From assembly GCF_000349845.1 (NCBI RefSeq), contig NC_020829.1:5525001-5589000 (forward strand): a stretch of 64,000 bases of DNA. Reading direction: 5' to 3'. Source of the DNA: Pseudomonas sp. ATCC 13867. GTDB lineage: Bacteria > Pseudomonadota > Gammaproteobacteria > Pseudomonadales > Pseudomonadaceae. Below the pieces are notes generated by a model. The model saw only the letters and a list, made by a program, of their open reading frames with translations, was not told the origin of the DNA and did no database searches. The translations under genes and the position numbers were made by a program. Shown one piece after another: positions 27,786 to 38,232 of this stretch (position 1 is its first letter; each line of letters opens with the position of its first letter).

Positions 27786-27867
27786 GTAGGAGCGAGCTTG
27801 CTCGCGAACGTGCCTCGCTGCGGGGCTCGGTTCGCAAGCAAGAACTAGGCGTCCCCCTCGCTCCTAC
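27786..27867. repeat. REP pair with 14-nt insertion in the right arm
   Basis: Standard left arm and a right arm carrying AACTAGGCGTCCCC at the palindrome centre. It fills the gap between the convergent dnrP and norD genes and ends 6 bases before the norD stop. Confidence 0.9.
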
Positions 27868-27872
27868 AGTCG

Positions 27873-29720
27873 TTATCCCTGCCGGCGAGTGAGCTGCCGA
27901 TAGAGCTGCGGCAACCGCACCGGCAGCTGCGCCGGATCGTTGATCAGCAGATAGCCCTGGCTGCCGAACAGGTGCGGCAGGTAGTCCGCCGCCTCGCGGT
28001 CGATGGTGATGCAGAACGGCACCAGCCCGGCGCGACGGGCTTCCAGCACCGCCTGACGGGTGTCCTCGACGCCGTAGCGGCCTTCGTAGAGATCCAGGTC
28101 ATTGGGCTTGCCATCGGTGAGGATCAGCAGTACGCGCTGGCGCTCCTTGCGCTCGAGCAGCAGTTGCGTGGCCCGGCGGATCGCCGCGCCCATGCGCGTG
28201 TAGTAGCCGGGGCGCAGCACGCGGATACGTCCGCGCACGGTGTCGTTGTAGCGCTCGTCGAAAGTCTTCAGTTGGGTCAGGCGCACCTGGTGCCGGCGCA
28301 GCGACGAGAATCCGTACAGCGCGAAGCGATCGCCCACCGCCTGCAGCGCCTCACCGAACAGCAGCAGGCTGTCGCTGATCAGGTCGATGACACGGTGGTC
28401 GTTGTCGATGTGCGCGTCGGTGGACATCGACAGGTCCGCCAGCAGCAGGCACGCCAGGTCGCGACGGGTCTGCCGGTGTTCCATGAACAGCCCGGGCTCG
28501 CTGCAGGTACCCAGGCGCCGCTGGACGCTGAAGTCCAGCCAGGCTTCCAGGTCCAGTTCCGCGCCCTGGGGTTGCCGGCGCAGCCACTGCGGCTGCTGGC
28601 GCAGGCTTTCGAATTGCCGGCGCAGACGTCGCGCCACGGGCGCCAGGGCGTCGGGCAATGGCGCCGGCACGGCATCGCGCGGCAGCATCGGCTGCAGGCA
28701 GACGTGATCGTCGATCAGTTGCTGGCGCCGGTAATCCCACTCCGGCAGGCGGATACCCTCGCCCAGTGGCATGTCGTCGAAATCGGCGGCCGGCAGGTCC
28801 AGGTCGAGCTTCAGGCCGCCGCCCTTCTTCTGCCGTTGGCGGGACATGCTGAGGTGGTCGAGGTCGTCCGCGACCTTCGCCGCGTCCAGGTCTTCGCTGT
28901 CGTCGCCGGCACGGTCCAGTTCGACGTGCTCGGACCAGCTGAACAGGTTCTCCAGGCGGAACAGCAGCAGGCCGCCACGGCCAGGGTCCTGCTCGGTACG
29001 TTCGGCGCGTTTGCGCGCCACGCCCTTGGCCTCGCTGTGGACGGAACGGCCCTGCTCGTCGCCGTCGATCAGGTCGGTGTGCTGCGGCGCGGCCAGGCGT
29101 TGCGGTGGATAGAGCCAGAGCGGCACCGGCCAGGGCGCCTTCTCGCTGCGCGGCAACCGCTGCAGGCTGCCCGGCTCGCGCAGGGCCTGCTGCAGCGCGC
29201 GCTCCAGCGCCGCCTCGGCGGGCGGCAGCGCGGAAGGATCGGGACGCAGGCTCAGCAGCGCATCCACCAACCGGCGGTAGCGCGGGTGCAGCAGCGGGTA
29301 ACGGTCAAGTACGGCGAGCGTCCAGGCCTGGTTGTCCCGGGCCCAGTGGCGCATCGGCTGACTGTGCGCGGCCAGCAGCGCCAGCCAGCGGTAGAGTTCG
29401 CGGTTCAGCTCGGCATCGGGGAACACCGCCAGTTGCGCGGGCAGACGCAGGGAGTCGGCGTCGAACCAGGCCACCGGCAGTTGCTGGCAGGTGCCGGCTA
29501 CCTGCTGCAGCAGGCTGCGGCGTACCAACAGTTCGCGGGCGCTGGCCGCCTCCACGCCGACGCCGGCCTCGCCGCCGGTGCCACGGAATAGCAACAGCAG
29601 GCTGCGTCGTACGTCGTCCAGGGCTACCGCCGCGTCCTCGAACTCAGGGCTGGCGCGACGGGTGATGAAGCGGTGCCAGGCGCGGCCGAAGCCTTCTTCG
29701 ATTTCGAGGTGGATGGTCAT
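27873..29720 (-). CDS. norD: NorD, VWA-domain activator of nitric oxide reductase
   Basis: This 615-residue cytosolic protein has a helical N-terminal two-thirds and a C-terminal von Willebrand A domain with the metal site DLSMS and a later LTDGKPNDLDLYEGRYG. NorD works with the MoxR-type ATPase NorQ/NirQ to insert metal or otherwise activate the NorCB reductase. It lies downstream of norCB on the same strand but is separated by 175 bases that hold a terminator, so it may have its own promoter or depend on read-through. nirQ is in the same island to the right. Confidence 0.92.
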   Translation of the reverse strand: MTIHLEIEEGFGRAWHRFITRRASPEFEDAAVALDDVRRSLLLLFRGTGGEAGVGVEAASARELLVRRSLLQQVAGTCQQLPVAWFDADSLRLPAQLAVFPDAELNRELYRWLALLAAHSQPMRHWARDNQAWTLAVLDRYPLLHPRYRRLVDALLSLRPDPSALPPAEAALERALQQALREPGSLQRLPRSEKAPWPVPLWLYPPQRLAAPQHTDLIDGDEQGRSVHSEAKGVARKRAERTEQDPGRGGLLLFRLENLFSWSEHVELDRAGDDSEDLDAAKVADDLDHLSMSRQRQKKGGGLKLDLDLPAADFDDMPLGEGIRLPEWDYRRQQLIDDHVCLQPMLPRDAVPAPLPDALAPVARRLRRQFESLRQQPQWLRRQPQGAELDLEAWLDFSVQRRLGTCSEPGLFMEHRQTRRDLACLLLADLSMSTDAHIDNDHRVIDLISDSLLLFGEALQAVGDRFALYGFSSLRRHQVRLTQLKTFDERYNDTVRGRIRVLRPGYYTRMGAAIRRATQLLLERKERQRVLLILTDGKPNDLDLYEGRYGVEDTRQAVLEARRAGLVPFCITIDREAADYLPHLFGSQGYLLINDPAQLPVRLPQLYRQLTRRQG

Positions 29721-29845
29721 GGGAGGACTCCCTTACCGGCTAGCGCAGATAGTTTCAGGCCGCTCGGACTGTCCCCCTCCCTCTGGGAGAAGGAACCACT
29801 CGTGCCGATGGGTGACTCGAAGCCACCCTGCTGCCAGGGTCATAC

Positions 29846-29878
29846 AAAAAAAGGGCCCGCCGCAAAGCGGACGGGCCC
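29846..29878 (-). terminator. Rho-independent terminator after norB
   Basis: On the minus strand a GGGCCCG...CGGGCCC stem with an inner CCGC/GCGG pairing is followed by seven Ts, 17 bases after the norB stop. It probably limits transcription into norD. Confidence 0.85.
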
Positions 29879-29895
29879 CGTGTCACTGGTTGGGT

Positions 29896-31763
<1,868 letters not shown>

Positions 31764-31821
31764 GGGGCCCTCCTAGGTCACGGTCCGTTGCCATTCTAGG
31801 AAGGGAGCCTGGCGAATCCGC

Positions 31822-31835
31822 TTGATGGCAATCAA
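31822..31835 (-). promoter_or_regulatory. Perfect Anr/Dnr box before norCB
   Basis: TTGAT-GGCA-ATCAA matches the consensus at all ten fixed positions. It lies 59 bases before the norC start on the minus strand, suiting class II activation. The leftward norF gene ends 43 bases to its right, so norCB is probably a unit separate from nirQ-norEF. Confidence 0.93.
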
Positions 31836-31877
31836 GAAAGACCAATGCTTCTAGTCAGGTATTTTTCTTGAAGAAAA

Positions 31878-32126
31878 TCAGTGCGTTGCGTGAAGCGCCA
31901 GGATCACGCCGGTGATTGCCAGCGGCCAACCGAGCAGCAGCGATTGCCATAGCCGAGGGCCACGGTTCAGCTCCATGAAGCGCAGCGCGATGAGCCAGGC
32001 CTTGCCCAGGCCGAGCAGGAGGATCACCGCCACCGGCAGTAACGCGTCGGGCGCGCGGTGGCCCAGCCAGACCCCGGCGACGGACATGGGCAGCATCAGC
32101 AGCCAGGCAATGAGCAATGTCCTCAT
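31878..32126 (-). CDS. norF: NorF-like small membrane protein (COX subunit IV type)
   Basis: An 82-residue protein with three hydrophobic helices (LLIAWLLMLPMSVAGVWLG, LLPVAVILLLGLGKAWLIAL, LLLGWPLAITGVILAL). The middle helix with GLGKAWLIALRFME is typical of the prokaryotic cytochrome oxidase subunit IV group, which includes NorF. Its ATG overlaps the norE stop by 4 bases, indicating translational coupling. It likely aids NorCB assembly or full activity. Confidence 0.85.
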   Translation of the reverse strand: MRTLLIAWLLMLPMSVAGVWLGHRAPDALLPVAVILLLGLGKAWLIALRFMELNRGPRLWQSLLLGWPLAITGVILALHATH

Positions 32127-32716
32127 GATCCGGGCGCCAATACGTAGACCAACGGGAACAACACCACCCAGACCAGATCGACCATGTGCCAGTACAGCGC
32201 ACCGGACTCCAGCCCGCCCAGCGCCTCGTTGCGGTAGGCCCCGCGCAGGCAGCGCAGCATCATCCAGCCGATGATCACCAGCCCGAGCCAGACGTGCAGG
32301 AAGTGGAAGCCGGTGATCAGCCAGAACAGGGTGAAGAAGGTGCTGTACTCCAGGTCCAGCCCGCGGGTAGCGAGGTGGTAATACTCGCCGGACTTCAACA
32401 CCACATGCGCCAGCCCCAGCAGCAGCGCGGCGCCCAGCAGGGCCGCCGCGCGCCCCTGGCGCCGGTGGCGCACCTGTTCCACCGCCAGCGCCGCGCAGAA
32501 GCCGGCGGTGAGCAGGGTCAGGGTCAGCGCCAGGGCCGTGGACAGGTCCAGCTCCGCGCGGCCCGCGCGGAAACCTTCGACGTCCAGGTACTGGGCCACG
32601 GCGAAGACGATGATCAGGATGGCGAAGACGGTCAGCTCGGCGAGGATGAAGAACCACATCGCCAGGTCGCCCGGCAGGCGCCGGGTGCTGACGGCGACCT
32701 CAGGCGAAGTGGACAT
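32123..32716 (-). CDS. norE: NorE, cytochrome oxidase subunit III-like protein
   Basis: This 197-residue inner-membrane protein has five predicted helices and the subunit III motifs MWFFILAELTVF, TGFHFLHVWLG and YWHMVDLVWVVLFPLVY. No catalytic subunit I accompanies it, which is the NorE pattern; it is accessory to NO reductase. It overlaps the nirQ gene by 17 bases upstream and norF by 4 bases downstream, forming a tight nirQ-norE-norF unit. Confidence 0.9.
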   Translation of the reverse strand: MSTSPEVAVSTRRLPGDLAMWFFILAELTVFAILIIVFAVAQYLDVEGFRAGRAELDLSTALALTLTLLTAGFCAALAVEQVRHRRQGRAAALLGAALLLGLAHVVLKSGEYYHLATRGLDLEYSTFFTLFWLITGFHFLHVWLGLVIIGWMMLRCLRGAYRNEALGGLESGALYWHMVDLVWVVLFPLVYVLAPGS

Positions 32717-33497
32717 CGACCAGATCCATCAACGCGGCGACCGTGGCTTCATCGTCCGACAGCGGTTCGGCCAACCCGGCGCGACAGGCATCGCGCGGCG
32801 CCACGCCGGCATTGAGCAGACGCGCGGTCAGCACCAGCAGGCGCGTCGAACAGACTTCCTCCAGCTCCTGCCGACCCAGCCGGCGCAGGGCCACGCCCAG
32901 TTGCGCCAGACGCTGCGCCAGCTCCGGCGCGACGCCGGCCTCGCGGACGATGATTCCGGCTTCCACTTCCGGCGTCGGGTAATCGAAGCGCAGGGCGACG
33001 AAGCGCTGGCGGGTACTGGGCTTCATGCCCTTGAGCAGGTTCTGATAGCCGGGGTTGTAGGACACCACCAGCATGAAGCCCGGCGGCGCCACCAGGGATT
33101 CGCCAGTGCGCTCGATGAACAGCTCGCGGCGGTCGTCCGCCAGCGGGTGCAGCACCACCACGGTGTCCTGCCGCGCCTCCACCACTTCGTCCAGGTAGCA
33201 GATGCCCCCCTCGCGCACCGCGCGGGTGAGCGGGCCGTCCTGCCACCAGGTGCCGTCGCTGCCGATCAGGTGGCGACCGACCAGGTCCGCCGCCGACAGG
33301 TCGTCATGGCAGGCCACGGTGTACAGCGGCAGGTTCAGGCGCTGGGCCATGTGCTGCACGAAGCGGGTCTTGCCGCAGCCGGTCGGGCCCTTGATCAGCA
33401 CCGGCATGCCATGCGCGGCGGCCTCGGTGAACAGCGCCACCTCGTTGCCGGTCGCCTGGTAGAAGAGCGGCGGAATGTTCTGGGCGGGGGCGTTCAT
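32700..33497 (-). CDS. nirQ: NirQ/NorQ, MoxR-family AAA+ ATPase
   Basis: This 265-residue ATPase pairs with NorD to activate nitric oxide reductase (and nitrite reductase in some species). It has a P-loop (KGPTGCGKTRF, about residue 38), a Walker B (GGICYLDEVVEA) and the sensor region SYNPGYQNLLKGMKPSTRQRF. The ATG at 33497 (MNAPAQNIPPLFYQATGNE) gives the family N terminus. It heads a leftward operon under the perfect Anr/Dnr box at 33580-33593, which it shares with the rightward cytochrome gene. Confidence 0.93.
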   Translation of the reverse strand: MNAPAQNIPPLFYQATGNEVALFTEAAAHGMPVLIKGPTGCGKTRFVQHMAQRLNLPLYTVACHDDLSAADLVGRHLIGSDGTWWQDGPLTRAVREGGICYLDEVVEARQDTVVVLHPLADDRRELFIERTGESLVAPPGFMLVVSYNPGYQNLLKGMKPSTRQRFVALRFDYPTPEVEAGIIVREAGVAPELAQRLAQLGVALRRLGRQELEEVCSTRLLVLTARLLNAGVAPRDACRAGLAEPLSDDEATVAALMDLVDVHFA

Positions 33498-33579
33498 GGC
33501 GTTGGGGTTCTCCGTCAAAGCTATGGCTGGGCACGCTAGCCACTGCGGTCCCATGCCTCAAGCACAGCGCCTTAAGTTC

Positions 33580-33593
33580 TTGATCGGCATCAA
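33580..33593. promoter_or_regulatory. Perfect Anr/Dnr box between nirQ and cytochrome c551
   Basis: TTGAT-CGGC-ATCAA matches at all ten fixed positions. It lies 83 bases from the nirQ start and 105 bases from the cytochrome start. No other box is seen before nosR, so this site may drive both directions. Confidence 0.92.
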
Positions 33594-33697
33594 GCCGATG
33601 CCGCACGCCCCCTCCTAGAATCGCCGCAAACGCCGGGCAGGACGCCGGCGAAAACGATCGGCGCCCTGGGGGCGTCAACCTGTGAGGAGAAGCATTC

Positions 33698-34012
33698 ATG
33701 AACAAAGCCCTGGTTGCCCTGCTGTTCGGCGGGCTGCTGGTCCCAACCACAGCCGTCATGGCCAGCACCGGCGAAGAGCTGTTCAAGGCCAAGGCCTGCG
33801 TGGCCTGTCACTCCGTCGACAAGAAGCTGGTGGGACCGGCCTTCCACGACGTCGCGGCCAAGTACGGCGCACAGGGCGATGGCGTCGCCCACATCACCAA
33901 CAGCATCAAGACCGGCAGCAAGGGGAACTGGGGGCCGATCCCGATGCCGCCAAACGCGGTGAGCCCGGAGGAAGCCAAGACCCTCGCGGAATGGATCGTC
34001 ACGCTCAAGTAA
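33698..34012 (+). CDS. nirM: Cytochrome c551 (NirM-like)
   Basis: This 104-residue protein has a 22-residue signal peptide and an 82-residue class I cytochrome c. The haem site ACVACH and the axial methionine segment WGPIPMPPNAVS are as in Pseudomonas c551. It should carry electrons in the periplasm from the bc1 complex to nitrite, nitric oxide or nitrous oxide reductases. NirM is usually paired with NirS; here the island has NirK instead. It is followed after 75 bases by nosR with no clear terminator. Confidence 0.88.
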   Translation: MNKALVALLFGGLLVPTTAVMASTGEELFKAKACVACHSVDKKLVGPAFHDVAAKYGAQGDGVAHITNSIKTGSKGNWGPIPMPPNAVSPEEAKTLAEWIVTLK

Positions 34013-34087
34013 TCCCCCCGTCCAGGGCCGGCGCCACCGGCCTTGGCGCGATTCGGTTCAACACGGTAAGTGGAGGAAGGAGGCCCC

Positions 34088-36235
34088 ATGTTCGGCGTTC
34101 GCAATCTGTTCGGGACAGTGCTCGGTTGGCTGTTGCTCATGGCCAGTCTGGCCGCCCAAGGCGCCGACCTCAGCGACCTGGAACGAACCCGCATCCTGCA
34201 GGTGTTCCCCCAGGTCGACCACATCGGCGAACCCGAGGGGGAATACGGCGTACGGCGCCTGTCCCAGGGCGACAAGCTCCTCGGCTATGCCTTCCAGAGC
34301 ATCCGCGTCACCCGCATTCCCGCGTATTCCGGCAAGCCGATCAACGTCCAGGTGATCCTCGATCCGCAGGCCGTGATCCGCGACAGCTACGTCCTCGAAC
34401 ACCATGAGCCGATCCTGCTGATCGGCATTCCCGAAGAGAAACTGCACGCCTTCACCGCCGGCTATTCCGGACTGCGCGCCGACCAGCGGGTCGCCGTGGG
34501 CCGTTCCGGCGATCCGCAGACCGTCACCGTGGATGCCGTGGCCGGCGCCACCGTGACCGTCATGGTGGTCAATGAGATCATCATGCGCGCCGCCCGCACC
34601 GTGGCGGTGTCGCTCAAGCTGATCAAGGACGACGGCCAGGTACGGCCCAAGCCGGCGATCGTCCGCGACGACGCCTATCAACCGGCGAGCTGGAGCGAGC
34701 TGCTGGGCAACGGCGCCATCCGCCAGCTGAAGCTGACCCGCGGACAGATCGACGACGCCTTCAAGGGCACCGCCGCCGAGAAGGTCGGCCAGGCCCACGA
34801 TGCGCAGCAGCGCGAAGAAACCTTCATCGACCTTTATACCGCCCTGCTCGATGCGCCCAGCATCGGCCGCAACCTGCTGGGCGAGAAGCAGTACAACGAG
34901 CTGCGCGAATCGCTGAAACCCGGCGAGCATGCGGTCGTCGTGCTGGGCAACGGCCAGTATTCGTTCAAGGGCTCGGGCTACGTGCGCGGCGGCATCTTCG
35001 ACCGGGTGCAGGTCCGCCAGTTCGGCGACATCCTCAGCTTCCGCGACCTCGACTACCAGCGCCTGTCGGACACCTACGCCGAGGGCATGCCGCACTTCGC
35101 CGAGATGGCGATCTTCATCGTCCGCGCCGCGCAGCGCTTCGACCCCGGCACCCCGTGGGACCTGGAACTGCTGGTGCGCCGCCAGACCGGCCCGGTGGAC
35201 AGCCTGTTCACCACCTTCGACCTGGGCTACCAGACGCCCGAGTCCTATCTCGACCGGCCGCAGCCGACCGCCGCGGAACTGGAAGCGCTGGCAGACGCCA
35301 AGCGCCCGATGTGGCTGCGCGTCTGGTACCAGAAGAGCTTCCAGATCGGCGTGCTGCTCAGCGCCCTGGGGCTGCTCGCGGTGATCCTGTTCCTGCAGGA
35401 CAACCTGACCCGCCGCCCGCAACTGCTGCACTGGCTGCGCCGCGGCTACCTGCTGTTCACCCTGACCTACATCGGCTGGTACTGCCTGGGGCAGCTCTCG
35501 GTGGTCAACGTGCTGACCTTCGTCCACTCGCTGTTCGAAGGCTTCCGCTGGGAACTGTTCCTCATCGACCCGGTGCTGTTCATCCTCTGGACCTTCACCG
35601 CCGCCAGCATCCTGCTCTGGGGCCGTGGCGTGTTCTGCGGCTGGCTGTGCCCGTTCGGGGCCCTGCAGGAGCTGCTCAACGAGGCCGCGCGCAAGCTGAA
35701 GGTTCCGCAGTACGAGCTGCCCTTCGCCGTCCACGAGCGGCTCTGGGCGATCAAGTACATCGTCCTGCTGGTGCTGTTCGGCCTCTCCCTGGAGTCGCTG
35801 TCCACCGCCGAGCGCTTCGCCGAGGTCGAGCCCTTCAAGACCGCCATCACCCTGCACTTCGACCGCCAGTGGTGGTTCGTGGCCTACGTGGCCGTGCTGC
35901 TGGTCATCAACCTGTTCACCCGCAAGGTCTATTGCCGCTACGTCTGCCCGCTGGGCGCCGCCCTGGCGATCCCCGGCAAGGCGCGCCTGTTCGACTGGCT
36001 CAAGCGGCGCAAGGAGTGCGGCCAGCCATGCCAGCTGTGCGCCAAGGAATGCGAGATCCAGGCCATCCATCCCGATGGCCGGATCAACGCCAACGAGTGC
36101 CACTACTGCCTCGACTGCCAGATGACCTACCACAACGAGAACAAGTGCCCGCCGCTGGTGAACAAGCGCAAGAAGCGCGGCAAGCGCGCGGCCGCCAGCG
36201 ACGACGACCAGCTGATTGCGGTGCAACAGATCTGA
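34088..36235 (+). CDS. nosR: NosR, flavin/iron-sulfur membrane protein for N2O reductase
   Basis: This 715-residue protein supplies electrons to NosZ and supports its expression and activity. A signal peptide (LFGTVLGWLLLMASLAAQG) leads into a periplasmic FMN-binding domain with a flavinylation-type motif (DAVAGATVTV, about residue 155). Around residues 415-640 are transmembrane helices with CGWLCPFGALQE and CRYVCPLGAALA motifs. The C-terminal cytoplasmic region has two ferredoxin-type clusters (CGQPCQLCAKEC, CHYCLDCQ). The start at 34088 gives the signal peptide. It leads nosRZDFYL. Confidence 0.95.
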   Translation: MFGVRNLFGTVLGWLLLMASLAAQGADLSDLERTRILQVFPQVDHIGEPEGEYGVRRLSQGDKLLGYAFQSIRVTRIPAYSGKPINVQVILDPQAVIRDSYVLEHHEPILLIGIPEEKLHAFTAGYSGLRADQRVAVGRSGDPQTVTVDAVAGATVTVMVVNEIIMRAARTVAVSLKLIKDDGQVRPKPAIVRDDAYQPASWSELLGNGAIRQLKLTRGQIDDAFKGTAAEKVGQAHDAQQREETFIDLYTALLDAPSIGRNLLGEKQYNELRESLKPGEHAVVVLGNGQYSFKGSGYVRGGIFDRVQVRQFGDILSFRDLDYQRLSDTYAEGMPHFAEMAIFIVRAAQRFDPGTPWDLELLVRRQTGPVDSLFTTFDLGYQTPESYLDRPQPTAAELEALADAKRPMWLRVWYQKSFQIGVLLSALGLLAVILFLQDNLTRRPQLLHWLRRGYLLFTLTYIGWYCLGQLSVVNVLTFVHSLFEGFRWELFLIDPVLFILWTFTAASILLWGRGVFCGWLCPFGALQELLNEAARKLKVPQYELPFAVHERLWAIKYIVLLVLFGLSLESLSTAERFAEVEPFKTAITLHFDRQWWFVAYVAVLLVINLFTRKVYCRYVCPLGAALAIPGKARLFDWLKRRKECGQPCQLCAKECEIQAIHPDGRINANECHYCLDCQMTYHNENKCPPLVNKRKKRGKRAAASDDDQLIAVQQI

Positions 36236-36262
36236 CCATTTGCCTTAAGGAAGGAGCAGAAC

Positions 36263-38173
36263 ATGACTGACAAGAAACAGCAGCACGACGAGACCACCGG
36301 GCTCAGCCGGCGTGGATTCCTCGGCGCTTCCGCGGTGACCGGCGCAGCTGCGCTGGTGACCGCGGGTTCGATGGGAGCCTTCACCTCGCGCGAGGCCTGG
36401 GCCGAGGCGGCCAAGTCCGCCAAGCAGAACTCCATCCATATCGCCCCCGGCGAGCTGGACGAGTACTACGGCTTCTGGAGCGGCGGCCACCAGGGTGAAG
36501 TGCGGGTACTGGGCGTACCGTCGATGCGCGAACTGATGCGCATCCCGGTGTTCAACGTCGACTCGGCCACCGGCTGGGGCCTGACCAACGAGAGCAAGCG
36601 CGTCCTCGGCGACAGCGCGCATTTCCAGAACGGCGACTGTCACCACCCGCACATCTCGATGACCGACGGCAAGTACGACGGCAAGTACCTGTTCATCAAC
36701 GACAAGGCCAACAGCCGCGTCGCGCGTATCCGCCTGGACATCATGAAGTGCGACAAGATCACCACCATCCCCAACGTGCAGGCCATCCACGGCCTGCGCC
36801 TGCAGAAGGTGCCGCACACCAAATACGTGCTCTGCAACGCCGAGTTCATCATCCCGCACCCCAACGACGGGTCGAGCTTCGACATCACCGGGGATAACGC
36901 CTTCACCATGTACAACGCGGTCGATGCCGAGACGATGGAAGTGGCCTGGCAGGTCATCGTCGACGGCAACCTCGACAACAGCGACATGGACTACACCGGC
37001 CGCTTCGCCGCCTCCACCTGCTACAACTCGGAGAAGGCCACCGACCTGGCCGGCATGATGCGCAACGAGCGCGACTGGGTGGTGGTGTTCGATATTCCCG
37101 CCATCGAGAAGGAGATCAAGGCCAAGCGCTTCATCACCCTGGGCGACAGCAAGGTGCCGGTGGTCGATGGCCGCAAGAAGGACGGCAAGGACAGCGTCGT
37201 CACCCGCTACATCCCGGTGCCGAAGAACCCCCACGGCCTCAACACCTCGCCGGACGGCAAGTACTTCATCGCCAACGGCAAGCTCTCCCCCACCTGCACC
37301 ATGATCGCCATCGACAAGCTGCCCGACCTGTTCGCCGGCAAGCTCAAGGATCCGCGCGACGTGGTGGTCGGTGAGCCGGAACTGGGCCTGGGCCCGCTGC
37401 ACACCACCTTCGACGGTCGCGGCAACGCCTACACCACGCTGTTCATCGACAGCCAGCTGGTCAAATGGAACCTGGAAGACGCCCGCCGCGCCTACAAGGG
37501 CGAGAAGGTCGACTACATCCGACAGAAGCTCGACGTGCACTACCAACCGGGCCACAACCACGCGTCGCTGACCGAAACCAGCGAGGCGGACGGCAAGTGG
37601 GTCGTCGTGCTGAGCAAGTTCTCCAAGGACCGCTTCCTGCCCACCGGCCCGCTGCACCCGGAGAACGACCAGCTGATCGACATCTCCGGCGACGAGATGA
37701 AGCTGGTGCACGACGGCCCCACCTTCGCCGAGCCGCATGACTGCATCCTGGCCCGCCGCGACCAGATCAAGACCCGCAAGATCTGGGACCGCAACGATCC
37801 GTTCTTCGCCGAGACCGTGGCGATCGCCAAGCGCGACGGCATCGACCTGATGCAGGACAACAAGGTCATCCGCGACGGCAAGAAGGTGCGCGTCTACATG
37901 ACCTCGTCCGCCCCCGCCTACGGCCTCACCGAGTTCACCGTGAAACAGGGCGACGAAGTCACCGTCACCATCACCAACCTGGACGAGATCGAGGACGTCA
38001 GCCACGGCTTCGTCATGGTCAACCACGGCGTGAGCATGGAGATCAGCCCGCAGCAGACCTCCTCCATCACCTTCACCGCCGGCAAGCCCGGCCTGTACTG
38101 GTACTACTGCAGCTGGTTCTGCCATGCGCTGCACATGGAAATGGTCGGCCGCATGATGGTGGAAAAGGCCTGA
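36263..38173 (+). CDS. nosZ: Nitrous-oxide reductase, clade I
   Basis: This 636-residue periplasmic enzyme reduces N2O to N2. A twin-arginine signal ([19 protein letters not shown]) marks it as clade I. The beta-propeller carries the CuZ histidines in [42 protein letters not shown] and EPHDCI. The C-terminal cupredoxin domain has CuA ligands C616, W618, C620, H624 and M627. All expected ligands appear intact. It follows nosR by 27 bases with a good AAGGAAGGAG ribosome site. Confidence 0.97.
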   Translation: MTDKKQQHDETTGLSRRGFLGASAVTGAAALVTAGSMGAFTSREAWAEAAKSAKQNSIHIAPGELDEYYGFWSGGHQGEVRVLGVPSMRELMRIPVFNVDSATGWGLTNESKRVLGDSAHFQNGDCHHPHISMTDGKYDGKYLFINDKANSRVARIRLDIMKCDKITTIPNVQAIHGLRLQKVPHTKYVLCNAEFIIPHPNDGSSFDITGDNAFTMYNAVDAETMEVAWQVIVDGNLDNSDMDYTGRFAASTCYNSEKATDLAGMMRNERDWVVVFDIPAIEKEIKAKRFITLGDSKVPVVDGRKKDGKDSVVTRYIPVPKNPHGLNTSPDGKYFIANGKLSPTCTMIAIDKLPDLFAGKLKDPRDVVVGEPELGLGPLHTTFDGRGNAYTTLFIDSQLVKWNLEDARRAYKGEKVDYIRQKLDVHYQPGHNHASLTETSEADGKWVVVLSKFSKDRFLPTGPLHPENDQLIDISGDEMKLVHDGPTFAEPHDCILARRDQIKTRKIWDRNDPFFAETVAIAKRDGIDLMQDNKVIRDGKKVRVYMTSSAPAYGLTEFTVKQGDEVTVTITNLDEIEDVSHGFVMVNHGVSMEISPQQTSSITFTAGKPGLYWYYCSWFCHALHMEMVGRMMVEKA

Positions 38174-38185
38174 TTCCAGGCCCCT

Positions 38186-38213
38186 GGCCCCGCCGGCAGC
38201 CGCCGGCGGGGCC
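38186..38213 (+). other. Intercistronic hairpin, nosZ-nosD
   Basis: An 11-bp perfect GC stem (GGCCCCGCCGG / CCGGCGGGGCC) with a 6-base loop lies just after nosZ. It has no T tract and could protect the abundant nosZ message or reduce nosDFYL expression. Confidence 0.65.
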
Positions 38214-38232
38214 ATTGATGAGAAGGTATTGC

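Noticed and set aside
34058..36226. Open frame of 722 codons opposite nosR
   Set aside because: It mirrors nosR along its whole length and has no recognisable family features.
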